Source of the DNA: Saccharicrinis sp963665705
GTDB taxonomy: Bacteria > Bacteroidota > Bacteroidia > Bacteroidales > Marinilabiliaceae
Assembly (NCBI GenBank): GCA_963665705.1
Contig: OY762448.1
Span: 1,302,001-1,366,000, forward strand
DNA length: 64,000 bases
Reading direction: 5' to 3'
In this document: positions 42,570 through 52,164 of the stretch, in pieces
How positions within the stretch are numbered: position 1 is the stretch's first letter
Layout: every line of letters begins with the position of its first letter
Position numbers and translations under genes: made by a program
The notes under the pieces: generated by a model
What the model was told of the DNA's origin: nothing
The model's input: the letters and a program-made list of their open reading frames with translations, nothing else
Database searches by the model: none

Positions 42570-42992
42570 TTATTTATTCAAAATAGTCTTTTTGTTTTTA
42601 ATTTCCATCATTATTTTAGGTTCGCTTAATGCTTCAAAACCAAACTGTTGATACAAACCATGAGCATCATTCGTTGATAATCCCCATCGCTGCAAGTTTT
42701 GAAGTTCTTTGTAATTTTTGATGGCTTTTATTAATTGTTTCCCATATCCATTACCTGTGTGCTCAGGAAGAATAAATACATCCATAATCCAGGCAAATAC
42801 TGCATAATCAGTTACGATTCTTGCAAATCCAATTTGTTGATCATTTAAATAAACACCAAAACATAGCGAGTTTTCTATGGATCGTTTTATCGTTTCAATA
42901 TCTCGACCTTTAGCCCAATAAGAATCTTCAGATAGATATTTATGTATTACATTCAGGTCTAGTTTATTTTTATCACTTGATATTTGAATCAT
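42570..42992 (-). CDS. GNAT-family N-acetyltransferase
   Basis: A 140-residue acetyltransferase with the acetyl-CoA-binding core VFILPEHTGNGYGKQLIKAI, where the Q/RxxGxG/A loop is TGNGYG, and the later WGLSTNDAHGLYQQFGFE. It begins with SDKNKLDLNVIHKYLSEDSYW, a layout common to small GNATs annotated as acetyltransferases of unknown substrate. Its first 20 bases overlap the end of the mechanosensitive channel gene, indicating translational coupling in one transcript. Confidence 0.88.
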   Translation of the reverse strand: MIQISSDKNKLDLNVIHKYLSEDSYWAKGRDIETIKRSIENSLCFGVYLNDQQIGFARIVTDYAVFAWIMDVFILPEHTGNGYGKQLIKAIKNYKELQNLQRWGLSTNDAHGLYQQFGFEALSEPKIMMEIKNKKTILNK

Positions 42993-43908
42993 CTTTTACT
43001 TCGTTATTTTCTAATTTAATTCTTGTTCTTGGTAAACTCTCAGGGTAATTTTTTTGAATAAATTCAATCATTTTTTCTCTAATAAATACTCTTAGATCCC
43101 ATGCGGTTGGAGAGTTTTTTGCACTTACCAGTATTCTCATTTCCATTGCTTTAGGTGTGGAATCTGTTACTTGAAGAACATTTACATTTTTATCCCATAA
43201 TTTACACCCATTTAATAAACGGGTTAATTCGTCTCTTAGGGGTTCTACTGGAACTGTATAATCAGTATATATAAAAACACTTCCTATAATATCAGCTGTA
43301 GTTCTTGTCCAGTTCTGAAATGGTTTTTCTAAAAAATAGGTCGTTGGTAAAACTAGTCGTCTTTTATCCCATATTCGAACTACAATATAGGTGAGATTAA
43401 TTTCTTCAATCCAGCCCCACTCGTTTTCAACCACTACAGCGTCATCAACTCTAAAAGGCTGGGTAATGGCTATTTGAATGCCGGCTAATAGTGCACCTAC
43501 AATTTTTTGGGCAGATAAACCAATTATAATACCCACAACTCCTGCAGATGCAAAAATCCCAATCCCAATTTCTTTAATGCTGTCAATAGAAAATAATATA
43601 AGTCCGATTGAAGTAATAATAATAATGAATACAATTACTTTTTCAAGAAGATTTATTTGTGTATGAAGCTTTCTGGATTTTAAATTGTCTTCGCTACTGA
43701 TGTCGTACTTTTTTAATAACCTGGTTTTTAATATGCTTACAACCTCAATCGAAATCCATGATATATTTGCAATGATTAATCCATGCTTTATACTTATTAA
43801 AATTGAATTTTCCCATACCTCAGGTTGATCCAAAAATCCTAAAAGATATTTGCTTAAGATTAATAATAGAAAGATAAATATGCTAATTATAAAACGTGTG
43901 TATTTCAT
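42973..43908 (-). CDS. Mechanosensitive ion channel, MscS family
   Basis: A 311-residue inner-membrane channel that opens under membrane tension to protect against osmotic downshock. There are four hydrophobic segments; the pore helix region is GIGIFASAGVVGIIIGLSAQKIVGALLAGIQIA, with the small-residue packing typical of TM3, followed by the beta domain (ITQPFRVDDAVVVENEWGWIEEI) and the cytosolic vestibule. Length is close to E. coli MscS plus one extra N-terminal helix. It is transcribed with the acetyltransferase downstream. Confidence 0.93.
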   Translation of the reverse strand: MKYTRFIISIFIFLLLILSKYLLGFLDQPEVWENSILISIKHGLIIANISWISIEVVSILKTRLLKKYDISSEDNLKSRKLHTQINLLEKVIVFIIIITSIGLILFSIDSIKEIGIGIFASAGVVGIIIGLSAQKIVGALLAGIQIAITQPFRVDDAVVVENEWGWIEEINLTYIVVRIWDKRRLVLPTTYFLEKPFQNWTRTTADIIGSVFIYTDYTVPVEPLRDELTRLLNGCKLWDKNVNVLQVTDSTPKAMEMRILVSAKNSPTAWDLRVFIREKMIEFIQKNYPESLPRTRIKLENNEVKDDSNIK

Positions 43909-44152
43909 TTATTCTTAGTTTTTTGATTCTAAGGCATATGTTGTAATAAAGAGTGCCGGTTTTAAAAAGTCAATTTATTTTAACCTACTCTCCAAATTTA
44001 CTATATTTATGCCAGTTTTTTGTTTTAAGACTTTTGAAATTACATATAAATAAACAACTCATTTGTTTGAAAAACAATAGAATGACTGTTAATTGTAGTT
44101 AATGTTAGTGTTTGAATAATAACAAAAAGTCTTTACAAGCAGAAATGTTCAT

Positions 44153-44923
44153 TTATTGTTTTGTAATTAAATAGCTCAAACCAAAACTGATAAAATAATC
44201 AGGAGCATGATTGTTGATACCTATACCTCCAGAAAAATCTAATTGAAGATTTGGTTTTACTAAATACGTAATCCCGGTATCAAATAGGTTTTCTTTTTCG
44301 TTTGCTTCTGGAATTACACCATAATATTCTAAAAACATGCCTGTTTTTTCAGTTATACTGATACCCAAAGCACCAGAATAAAAGTATCCCGGACCAGGAG
44401 TGTTACCATCCCATTGAATACCTAAATTATAACCAATGGATACTATTTCGGAAAGTGTATGAGAAAACGCAAATCGAAAATCAGCTGCGGTATATCTGGT
44501 TTTAAAATCTTCTTTTGCAGTAAATGGAAGGATTAATCCTCCTAAAATAGCTACTTCAGGTATACCATTTTCTTCCTCTATAATTTTTGTTTTAGAACCT
44601 ATGTATAATGGACCAAAACCTCTTGTAATATTTTCATTATTATATTTATCTCCAAGGAATTCAAAACCTAACCTTAATTCTGTATTGGCTAATAATCCAT
44701 AGCGTAATAATGTAGTAGGATAGGAGTAAGATATATAATCATTATTATTAGAATGATCTTTTTGATATATAAACCCGGTTTCAATTTGCAAAGAGTGGAA
44801 AGGAACAATAGCTGAAGATTCTGTTTGGTCAGGCCTGTCTGTAATTAGTTCAATGGTATTTTCCTGACTAAGAGCAATTGTAGACAATGCTATCAGTAAT
44901 GTTAATGTGATTAATATTTTCAT
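44153..44923 (-). CDS. Outer-membrane transporter-like barrel (phenol MetA-type family)
   Basis: A 256-residue exported protein with signal peptide (cut after LSQ). It begins with ELITDRPDQTESSAIVPFHSLQIETGF, the pattern of the MetA-pathway-of-phenol-degradation-like outer-membrane family, and continues with repeated amphipathic strands to a terminal YFISFGLSYLITKQ. Role unknown; members occur widely in Bacteroidota and are not tied to phenol breakdown. It appears to be a single gene. Confidence 0.8.
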   Translation of the reverse strand: MKILITLTLLIALSTIALSQENTIELITDRPDQTESSAIVPFHSLQIETGFIYQKDHSNNNDYISYSYPTTLLRYGLLANTELRLGFEFLGDKYNNENITRGFGPLYIGSKTKIIEEENGIPEVAILGGLILPFTAKEDFKTRYTAADFRFAFSHTLSEIVSIGYNLGIQWDGNTPGPGYFYSGALGISITEKTGMFLEYYGVIPEANEKENLFDTGITYLVKPNLQLDFSGGIGINNHAPDYFISFGLSYLITKQ

Positions 44924-45070
44924 AAACTAAGTTATTTGTATCGTTCTTTTCTTAGATCAAACAAAATTTACCCAGATAATTTTAAATAACTAAAGTATGC
45001 AAATGTTTTTAATGCCAGGTTTTTATGTGTTTGATTTTGAGTGCTAATATTATCATGCTTTTAAGTATAA

Positions 45071-45589
45071 CTAGCTATGGATAGGATTGTTTATAATATA
45101 TACATAAACTTTACGACCATTAGCGGCTATTTCTTCATTGGTTTTTATCATTCCACAATGTTCTGATAGCATAACAGATGCTGTGTTGTTGGAATACATT
45201 CTTGCAATCAGAGATTTTGTTCTAAGTTTGTTAAATGCATAATCAATTAAGGCCAAACAAATTTCTTTGCCAAAACCTTTTTTCCAATATACTGAATCAA
45301 AAATATACCCTAATTCTAGTTTAGATAAATCGTTAAACGAATTAAAAAGTCCTGCTTCTCCAATTATCATTTCTTCATTCTTTAGGCAAACAGAATATAT
45401 ACCAATTCCAGCCTTGTAATTTTTATTGAAATTATGATACTTCTCAAGCAATTCTGAGTATGTCCAGTTAAATTTACCAGAAGAAATATAACGCATATTT
45501 TCTTCTTTATTATATATGTTTAATAATGATGGTATATCCTCCTCTTCAATGGTTTTAAGGATGAGTCGATGGGTTTTTAAAAGGATCAT
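45071..45589 (-). CDS. GNAT-family N-acetyltransferase (RimJ/RimL-like)
   Basis: A 172-residue acetyltransferase opening with LLKTHRLILKTIEEEDIPSLLNIYN and containing LELGYIFDSVYWKKGFGKEICLALIDYAF, in which the GKGFGKE-like loop binds acetyl-CoA. It ends with the usual ARMYSNNTASVMLSEHCGMIKT segment. Such enzymes acetylate ribosomal protein N-termini, amines or antibiotics; the substrate cannot be told. The ATG at 45589 is preferred to a TTG two codons before it. Confidence 0.88.
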   Translation of the reverse strand: MILLKTHRLILKTIEEEDIPSLLNIYNKEENMRYISSGKFNWTYSELLEKYHNFNKNYKAGIGIYSVCLKNEEMIIGEAGLFNSFNDLSKLELGYIFDSVYWKKGFGKEICLALIDYAFNKLRTKSLIARMYSNNTASVMLSEHCGMIKTNEEIAANGRKVYVYIINNPIHS

Positions 45590-45756
45590 ATGCAAAAAAG
45601 AACTGGGTTCATAAAGTTATAAAGTAATAATGTTTTCTTTATGTATGGAAATTGGATTTTTGAAAAAATAGTTCAATCTTAGCTGTCATTCGCAGTGATA
45701 TTGTTATATAAAAAGGTAGAAAACAACCATGTAATTGATTAGCATTATGTAATCCG

Positions 45757-46710
45757 TTATTTTATTTTATATGATACCAACGCATTATGATCAAGATAAA
45801 TAGTTAGGTAGTCGCCAGCTCCAACCTCAATGTTATAATAATATAAATTTCCTTTAACTTCAGGTTCAACTCCATAAGCTATCTTCTCTTTGCTGAATTT
45901 ATATCCAACTCTATTGTTTTTACTGTTTCTAAGTATCAACTCAATACTACTACCTTTGGGGGCTTTAATAATTCCTTTGAGGGGCTTTACAATTTCAATA
46001 TTAGAGTTAATATAAGTTCTGAAATAGAGCGGTAATTGAGCAAAGTCATTACCATTTTTTTGAGTTAATAGCCATTTTTTATCGTTTGGAAAATGATTAT
46101 AAAAAAACTTCTCAGGATCGGTAAAAAAGAATACATCAGTATATTGTTTTACAAATTGCATTTTCTGTCCATCAATATATCCTGCTCCCCAGGTAACATC
46201 AATAAGTTTCCATTGCTTATTAAGTTTTACAGCATTCCATGCGTGATCAGTTCTTATAGGTTCTTTTCCTATATCGCTTCTGGTAATTTTAGACATGCCT
46301 GTTATTAATACACACTCAATTCCTGACATCTCACATAGGGTTTTAAAAAGAGTTGCATATCCGTGACAAACGGCTTTTTTTGTTTTTAAAGTTTGTTTAG
46401 CCAGTTTATTTTCAATTTCCTTTTCTTTCTGAAGCTTTTCTTCGTTAGTTCTGTATGTATATTTTACTGGCTTTGTTCCTTTTAGATAAGTTTTTACATC
46501 GTAGGTTATATGTAAAGCCATCCATGTATATATAGCTCTTACTTTTTCTTCAGGGATGTTGAAATCATGATTTATTTTGAGAGATAAATTATCCAAACTT
46601 TTGAATGAATCAGGATAGTTTTTGATCTTTCCGTCAACTTGCGCATAATTTTGGGCGAAAGCTGTAGTGCAAATAAACATAAATAGATTAAATAATATAA
46701 TAGCTTTCAT
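45757..46710 (-). CDS. Exported transglutaminase-like protein
   Basis: A 317-residue protein with signal peptide (cut after AFA) and a transglutaminase/protease-like core. The catalytic Cys is in KAVCHGYATLFKTLCEMSGI, the His in TDHAWNAVKLNKQWKLIDVTWG and the Asp in the same stretch (LIDVTW). The segment before it, IYTWMALHITYDVKTY, is also typical. The C-terminal 90 residues form a beta-rich domain. It probably acts in the periplasm as a peptidase or amidase-like enzyme on proteins or cell-wall peptides. Function otherwise unknown. Confidence 0.85.
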   Translation of the reverse strand: MKAIILFNLFMFICTTAFAQNYAQVDGKIKNYPDSFKSLDNLSLKINHDFNIPEEKVRAIYTWMALHITYDVKTYLKGTKPVKYTYRTNEEKLQKEKEIENKLAKQTLKTKKAVCHGYATLFKTLCEMSGIECVLITGMSKITRSDIGKEPIRTDHAWNAVKLNKQWKLIDVTWGAGYIDGQKMQFVKQYTDVFFFTDPEKFFYNHFPNDKKWLLTQKNGNDFAQLPLYFRTYINSNIEIVKPLKGIIKAPKGSSIELILRNSKNNRVGYKFSKEKIAYGVEPEVKGNLYYYNIEVGAGDYLTIYLDHNALVSYKIK

Positions 46711-46764
46711 AAAACAACAAATTAATGGTTCATTTGCAGCTAATATAAAAAAATCACATGTAAT

Positions 46765-47125
46765 TTATGTATAAAAAAGACTGCTCATATAAAATGAAGC
46801 AGAGTTACGTTGCGTAACTTGGTTTAATTCCAGAATAGCTCCATTAACTTGATTTACTCCATTAACTTGTTCTTTGCTGGCAGCAGCTATTTCTTGTACC
46901 AGGTTAGAAGTTTTTTCTATTTCCGGGAGTATTTCATTAATTTTATTATTGTTTGCCGCGTTCTTTTGAAATAGATGCTAGCTTACTAACTACGTTTTGT
47001 TTTATTTGTTCTGCATTGTAGTTGTCAGAAAGTAGAATTAGTGTAGTAATAGAAATAACTAACGAGATAGTCACTGACAAGAATATACTTCTTGCTAGCC
47101 TTGAAGAAAGTAAGCTGTTTTTCAT
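46765..47125 (-). pseudogene. Remnant of a methyl-accepting chemotaxis protein
   Basis: The first 60 codons give a membrane-anchor start (MKNSLLSSRLARSIFLSVTISL...) that ends at a TAA. A shifted frame then reads NNKINEILPEIEKTSNLVQE, IAAASKEQVNGVNQVNGAI and LNQVTQRNSAS before ending at 46765. The second part is the late signalling region of a chemoreceptor (compare TIPKIEQTSVLVQEIAESSQ in the intact protein at 50331), so the HAMP, most of the signalling hairpin and the last turn have been lost. It is a degraded gene with a large internal deletion, frame change and truncated end. Confidence 0.82.
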
Positions 47126-47364
47126 AAAAATCAAATCTGTCTATAGTTCTTAAAATTTTATTTTGTCCCACATGTTTATACAAATAATTAGCATTAAAGG
47201 TTACGAGAATATACTCAATACGTAAGAGAAATTGAACTGTTGAATAAAAAGGGAGAATGATAAGTGATTGGGGGAGTTGTGGTTATGTAAGTGGAATAAA
47301 AAGCCATTAAGAATTTAATAATATCTTAATGGCTGTATTGGATTGTTGCTATTGTACCGAAAAG

Positions 47365-48447
47365 TTATCCTGCAACATCAATGGCAACTGATTTAAACAG
47401 GCACCAAATGCTACTTCCTTTATAAATTCCCATTCTTCTTTGAGATTCACTTGTTATTTCTACTACTAATTTAAATCCTACGTCAATTATACAAAGTAAT
47501 GTAGCTCCCTTATTAATAATATCACTAATAGTACCAAAAACCTGGTTCTGAATTGATATCGTATTTGACTTTTCAGTTGATAATGCAATATCATCTGCAT
47601 TAATAAATATTTTTATTTTCTGCCCTTCTTTATAGTTTGCTTTGCTTTTTTCGCAGGATATTAGAATTTCTGTATGCTTTGTATTCCATCCGAGTATGGT
47701 TAATCCGTTATTTGGATTTGTGCTTAGTACAGTCATATCTATTGAATTAACGATGTCGCCCGTACCCAGAATATTAGAAATACTTTTTATTTTTAATAAA
47801 TCATAGTATTCTCCGTGTCCAATACAATTACCTTGTTTTATAACAAAAATAGTAGATGTTAATTTAAGGATATCAGGTAAATCATGACTAACAACCAGAA
47901 TAGGAACTTGAACTTTTTGTTGAATCTTAATGATAAACGGTAAAATTTGATTCCTTAATCTCATATCAACTGCTGAAAAAGGTTCGTCAAGCAGTAATAT
48001 ATCTGGAGATGAGAGCAATGAGCGTCCTAAGGCTGTTCGTTGTCTTTCTCCACCTGATATTTGAGATGGCTTACTTTTTAATATGTGGCCAAGATTAAGC
48101 AGTTCAACAACCTCATTGAAACCTACTTTTTTACTTGCTGACTTTTTTAATCCGTATAAAAGGTTTTTTTCTACTGTCATGTGAGGAAATAATCTCCCTT
48201 CTTGAAATACATAACCAATATTTCGTTTGTTTACAGGTAAATTTATTTTCTTTTCTGAATCAAATACAACTCTATCTCCAATAGTTATGCGTCCGCTTTT
48301 AGGTGTTGCTAAACCGGAGATAGAATGTAATAAAGAGGTTTTTCCGGAGCCACTTGGTCCAAAAATACCTGTTATCCCATGAGAAAAATTTTCATTGATA
48401 GTAACCTTGAAATTTTTGCGGGGAAGTGTAATATTAACCTCTATCAT
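47365..48447 (-). CDS. modC: Molybdate ABC transporter ATP-binding protein ModC
   Basis: A 360-residue ATPase that powers molybdate (or tungstate) uptake. It has Walker A GPSGSGKTS, the ABC signature SGGERQR, Walker B LLLDEPFSAVD and the H-loop SHD. The C-terminal 80 residues form a molybdate-binding TOBE/Mop domain (ISIQNQVFGTISDIINKGA...LVVEITSES), which is the ModC hallmark. It overlaps the modB end by 14 bp. The normal 350-residue length and complete motifs indicate a working gene, yet no modA lies in this locus. Confidence 0.93.
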   Translation of the reverse strand: MIEVNITLPRKNFKVTINENFSHGITGIFGPSGSGKTSLLHSISGLATPKSGRITIGDRVVFDSEKKINLPVNKRNIGYVFQEGRLFPHMTVEKNLLYGLKKSASKKVGFNEVVELLNLGHILKSKPSQISGGERQRTALGRSLLSSPDILLLDEPFSAVDMRLRNQILPFIIKIQQKVQVPILVVSHDLPDILKLTSTIFVIKQGNCIGHGEYYDLLKIKSISNILGTGDIVNSIDMTVLSTNPNNGLTILGWNTKHTEILISCEKSKANYKEGQKIKIFINADDIALSTEKSNTISIQNQVFGTISDIINKGATLLCIIDVGFKLVVEITSESQRRMGIYKGSSIWCLFKSVAIDVAG

Positions 48448-49132
48448 TTTTGATCTTTTTAATATACCATTCAGAAAGTGTCATGGCAACAAATGAAATA
48501 ACTATAGAAACAATAACTAACCTTAAAGTAGGATCTTCTTTTCCTGGTACTTGCATGTATGCATAGATCGCTAACGGAAGGGTTTGAGTTTCACCTTCAA
48601 TGTTTCCGGCAAAGGTGATTGTTGCACCAAATTCTCCTAATGACCTGGCAAAAGTAAGTATGGTACCAGAAACAATCCCAGGTAAAGCCAGAGGAACCGT
48701 AATTTTAAAGAAGGTTTTTATTTTACCGGCTCCTAAAATTCTTGAAGCCTCTTCAAGTCCTGTATCAACCATTTCCATGGCCGTTCTTACGGAACGAACT
48801 ATTAAAGGAAAGGAAACAAAAACAGACGCTATAACAGCAGCCTGAAAACTAAATGCTAATTTAATACCAAAGCTATCCATTAACCATTGTCCAATAAGGC
48901 TTTTTGATCCTAATAAAAGGAGTAGTAAATACCCTGTTGTTACAGGAGGCATTACCAAAGGTAGGTGAATGATACTTTCAATTACAGATTTTCCATAGAA
49001 ATTATGGCGAGCCATCTTGTATCCTATCCATAAAGCCAAAGGCAGGGAAATTAGCGCGCAATACACTGCAACTTTTACAGAAAGCAGTATGGCTTGTAAT
49101 TCAGCGTCGTTAAAACTAAATAGTTCTGTCAT
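48434..49132 (-). CDS. modB: Molybdate ABC transporter permease ModB
   Basis: A 232-residue inner-membrane permease with about five to six membrane segments. It carries the EAA-type cytoplasmic loop EEASRILGAGKIKTFFKITVPLALPGIVSG and the ModB motif RSLGEFGATITFAGNIEGETQTLPLAIY. It pairs with ModC, whose gene overlaps its end. A periplasmic binding protein gene (modA), normally just upstream, is missing from the 287-bp gap and from the rest of the window. Confidence 0.93.
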   Translation of the reverse strand: MTELFSFNDAELQAILLSVKVAVYCALISLPLALWIGYKMARHNFYGKSVIESIIHLPLVMPPVTTGYLLLLLLGSKSLIGQWLMDSFGIKLAFSFQAAVIASVFVSFPLIVRSVRTAMEMVDTGLEEASRILGAGKIKTFFKITVPLALPGIVSGTILTFARSLGEFGATITFAGNIEGETQTLPLAIYAYMQVPGKEDPTLRLVIVSIVISFVAMTLSEWYIKKIKNDRG

Positions 49133-49419
49133 TAATGTGTAAACTTTAGCGTTTGATATTGCATTGTAATTACTAATCAGATTTAGATATTAATTGTGGA
49201 TAATTTTTAAATCAATTATTAATTCTAATCATAGGATAAACTATGTTATAGTGTTTCAAATCAATCCATATATCCTTTCTTATCTTTGTATCTTGAAAAA
49301 AACAATATCTAGTAGATAAGAAGAGTGAGATCTCAAACATATTGGTTTAATTGAATTTTATGGCATAAAATAAATTGTTCATGGATGTCTAAAAAAAGAT
49401 ATCGAATGTTAAAAAAAAT

Positions 49420-49752
49420 CTACATATTTATTTCTGCATTAAACTTGCGAGTAAATTGAGCAACTACTTTTTCCATGGCTTTATATTCCTCTAAAATTAA
49501 TCGGCCAAAATCGGTAACAACAGCACCACCTCCTCCTGATCCTCCACGTTGTTTAGCAACAATAGGGCTACTTGAAATAGAGTTCATGGCGTCAATCATT
49601 TTCCAAGCTTTATTGTATGAAATACCAATTTTTTTAGATGCAGTAAGTAAACTACCTGTTTGCTCAATTAATCTTAAAAGTGTAATTCGTTCTGGAGTAA
49701 CTAATAATTTACCATCTTTGTTAACGTGAATATGTAGTTCAACTTCAGTCAT
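49420..49752 (-). CDS. ModE-like molybdate-responsive regulator (DNA-binding domain only)
   Basis: A 110-residue winged-helix protein of the ModE N-terminal type: TPERITLLRLIEQTGSLLTA, then SYNKAWKMIDAMN as recognition helix, then the Gly-rich wing QRGGSGGGGAVVTDFGRLIL. It lacks the C-terminal TOBE sensor domains of full ModE; these may be supplied by the separate Mop-like protein encoded upstream (49792), so together they could form a split ModE. It is the probable regulator of modB/modC. Confidence 0.88.
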   Translation of the reverse strand: MTEVELHIHVNKDGKLLVTPERITLLRLIEQTGSLLTASKKIGISYNKAWKMIDAMNSISSSPIVAKQRGGSGGGGAVVTDFGRLILEEYKAMEKVVAQFTRKFNAEINM

Positions 49753-49791
49753 TAATTCTTTATCAATTTATAAAACAAATTTATTAGCTTA

Positions 49792-50004
49792 TTATTCGTC
49801 AATTCCAATAATTACTTCGGTTGATTTTATGATTGCATAAGCCTCTTTACCGGGTTTTAAATCTAACTCTTTTATTGATTGTTTTGAAATTATAGATACA
49901 ATCTCATTGCCATTGCCAAGATCAATAACAACCTTAGAGGTAATTAATCCATCTTCAATTGCTTTTACAACTCCTTTTAATTGGTTTCTTGCACTTAGTT
50001 TCAT
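49792..50004 (-). CDS. Mop-like single TOBE-domain molybdate-binding protein
   Basis: A 70-residue molbindin: SARNQLKGVVKAIEDGLITSKVVIDLGNG, then SKQSIKELDLKPGKEAYAIIKSTEVIIGID, the complete TOBE/Mop fold. Such small proteins assemble into hexamers that bind molybdate in the cytosol for storage or sensing. It is the first gene of the minus-strand molybdate unit and is followed 39 bp later by the ModE-like DNA-binding protein. Confidence 0.9.
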   Translation of the reverse strand: MKLSARNQLKGVVKAIEDGLITSKVVIDLGNGNEIVSIISKQSIKELDLKPGKEAYAIIKSTEVIIGIDE

Positions 50005-50130
50005 ATAGAATTATTTAATGTATGAATATATCGTATTAATTTTTAGTCCCAATATAAATGAAATAATAAATATGCCATAAATTATAATGATCCTAAAATC
50101 AACAGTGTTAATATGTCAAAAACTTACAAA

Positions 50131-50178
50131 ATTACATTTTTGTAGGATTTGATTTAGTCCATATTACATTTATGTAGG
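50131..50178. promoter_or_regulatory. Direct-repeat palindromes between the Mop and chemoreceptor genes
   Basis: ATTACATTTTTGTAGG (50131) and ATTACATTTATGTAGG (50163) differ at one base and start 32 bp apart, about three DNA turns. Each holds a TACATTTwTGTA near-palindrome. They lie in the 326-bp divergent gap (50005-50330), which has no gene. A regulator of the molybdate genes or the chemoreceptor may bind here; the sequence does not match the classical ModE site. Confidence 0.5.
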
Positions 50179-50330
50179 GGTGTTGACTGGGGAAGGTGTA
50201 CCATATTTTCTGAGTTTGTCTTTAATTTATTTAGATTGAATAAAAGTTAAAAAATTCCAAAATAAGTGAAGTATTGAAACCACTATGCTTCTAGTAACGT
50301 TATGATTATGTAATTAAAATATTCAACCTT

Positions 50331-52121
50331 ATGGCTTCATTTTCAGTTAAGCAAAAACTTTATTTACTTTTATCTATTACCTTATTTGTTTTATTAGTTA
50401 TTGGACTTTTTTCATATAAATATTTACATAGAGTTAATAATCTGGGTAAAATACATGAACAAACATTAGAAGTAGAGATTAATGTTTTAAAGCTTCGAAA
50501 AAATGAAAAAGATTTTCTAGTAAGAGATGTTGTTAACCCCAAATTTTTTAAAGACGGAGAAAGTAAATATTTAAACAATTTTTCTAAAAATACATCTTTT
50601 TTAAATGATGTTATTGAGAATCTTCAATCCAATCAATTAATAACTAATCAGTCGATTCAATTAGAATTAGATTCGGTAAAGACATATATTAATGTTTACA
50701 ATACTCAATTTTTACAAGTAGCCCAAAAAATTAAAACAAAGGGTTTTAAAGATTGGGGGTATATTGGGGAAATGCGAAATGCTATACATCAGGTTGATAA
50801 TGTTATTGTTGAGGTTAAAGCCAGTCAGAGTTTGCGTATTAGTTTGTTAATTTTAAGAAAACACGAGAAAGATTATCTGTTAAGAAAAGATGTGAAGTAT
50901 ATGGATAAATTTGATAGTGAAATCAATATTTTAACGGATTTAGTAAAGCGTGATGCAAGACTTTCAGGATCTGATAAAGATAATATTCTGATGCTTGTTC
51001 AAAATTATCAAAAATCATTTCATCAGGTAGTACTTGAAGATCGTACAATTGGGCTTACAGAAAAAGATGGATTGATGGGGCAATTAAGAGATGCTGTTCA
51101 TCATGTTGAACCTTCTGTTGTTAAGATTATTAATGAGATAGAATTATATACAGATAAGGCAATCAGTAATGCCATTTACATGTTGATATTTTTAATCTTG
51201 TTAGGTTTAATCATTTCATTGGTATTAGGTACTTTAATTATAAACAATGTGTACTCGATTTTGGGGGGAGAGCCTGCTGAAGTGGCTAATATTGCTGATA
51301 AGATATCACAAGGTGATCTTACACATGATTTGGATATAAATCAAGCTAACAAGGGGATATTAAATTCTGTTTACCAAATGTCCGATAAACTGCAGGGCAT
51401 TATTGGGGAAGTTATAGAGAGTGTTGATAACTTTGTAAGTGCATCAAATCAAATGAGTGGTACATCTGAACAAATATCAGAGGGGGCAAATGAACAGGCT
51501 AGTTCCTTAGAAGAAATATCGTCAACAATGGAAGAAATGGCTTCTAATATTGAAAATAATACAGTTAATGCATATAAAACAGAAGAGGTATCGAAAGAAG
51601 CAAATGATACTATTAAGTTAGTTGCCGAAAAAGTGCATAAAGCGCTGAATGCAAATCAGGAAATTGCAGAGAAGATAAATATTATTAATGCTATAGCCAT
51701 GCAAACCAATATTCTGGCATTAAATGCTTCGGTGGAAGCAGCCAGAGCAGGCGAACATGGTAAGGGGTTTGCAGTAGTGGCTCAGGAGGTTCGTAAACTT
51801 GCTGAAAACAGTAAGGTAGCTGCTGATGAAATAATAGGATTAACACAGGCTAGTTTTAAGTTATCCAAAGAAGCGGAAGATGCCATGGATGTAACAATAC
51901 CCAAGATAGAACAAACATCAGTGCTTGTTCAGGAGATAGCTGAGAGTAGTCAGGAACAAAAAAATGGTGCACAACAAGTTAATAATGCCATTCAACAATT
52001 AAATGGGGTAACACAACAAAATGCATCAGCAAGTGAGGAATTGGCTGCAACAGCAGAAGAAATGGCTTCGCAGGCAGAAAATTTAAGACAAACAGTTCGT
52101 TTTTTTAAACTTTCAAAGTAA
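50331..52121 (+). CDS. Methyl-accepting chemotaxis protein
   Basis: A 596-residue chemoreceptor. TM1 is at residues 10-30. An all-helical periplasmic sensor (30-280) with two repeats of a LxLRKxEKDFLxRxD motif (LRKNEKDFLVRD and LRKHEKDYLLRKD) is a helical-bimodular type domain. TM2 is near 285-305, then HAMP (ADKISQGDLTHDLD). The signalling hairpin has the conserved tip INAIAMQTNILALNASVEAA and ends ASASEELAATAEEMASQAENL. No CheA or CheW is nearby. In a phylum where many members glide rather than swim, a chemoreceptor is notable; a relic of a second receptor lies at 46765. Confidence 0.92.
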   Translation: MASFSVKQKLYLLLSITLFVLLVIGLFSYKYLHRVNNLGKIHEQTLEVEINVLKLRKNEKDFLVRDVVNPKFFKDGESKYLNNFSKNTSFLNDVIENLQSNQLITNQSIQLELDSVKTYINVYNTQFLQVAQKIKTKGFKDWGYIGEMRNAIHQVDNVIVEVKASQSLRISLLILRKHEKDYLLRKDVKYMDKFDSEINILTDLVKRDARLSGSDKDNILMLVQNYQKSFHQVVLEDRTIGLTEKDGLMGQLRDAVHHVEPSVVKIINEIELYTDKAISNAIYMLIFLILLGLIISLVLGTLIINNVYSILGGEPAEVANIADKISQGDLTHDLDINQANKGILNSVYQMSDKLQGIIGEVIESVDNFVSASNQMSGTSEQISEGANEQASSLEEISSTMEEMASNIENNTVNAYKTEEVSKEANDTIKLVAEKVHKALNANQEIAEKINIINAIAMQTNILALNASVEAARAGEHGKGFAVVAQEVRKLAENSKVAADEIIGLTQASFKLSKEAEDAMDVTIPKIEQTSVLVQEIAESSQEQKNGAQQVNNAIQQLNGVTQQNASASEELAATAEEMASQAENLRQTVRFFKLSK

Positions 52122-52164
52122 ATTGAGCGCTTCTTAATTTATATACAGAATTTACTTGAAAAAA

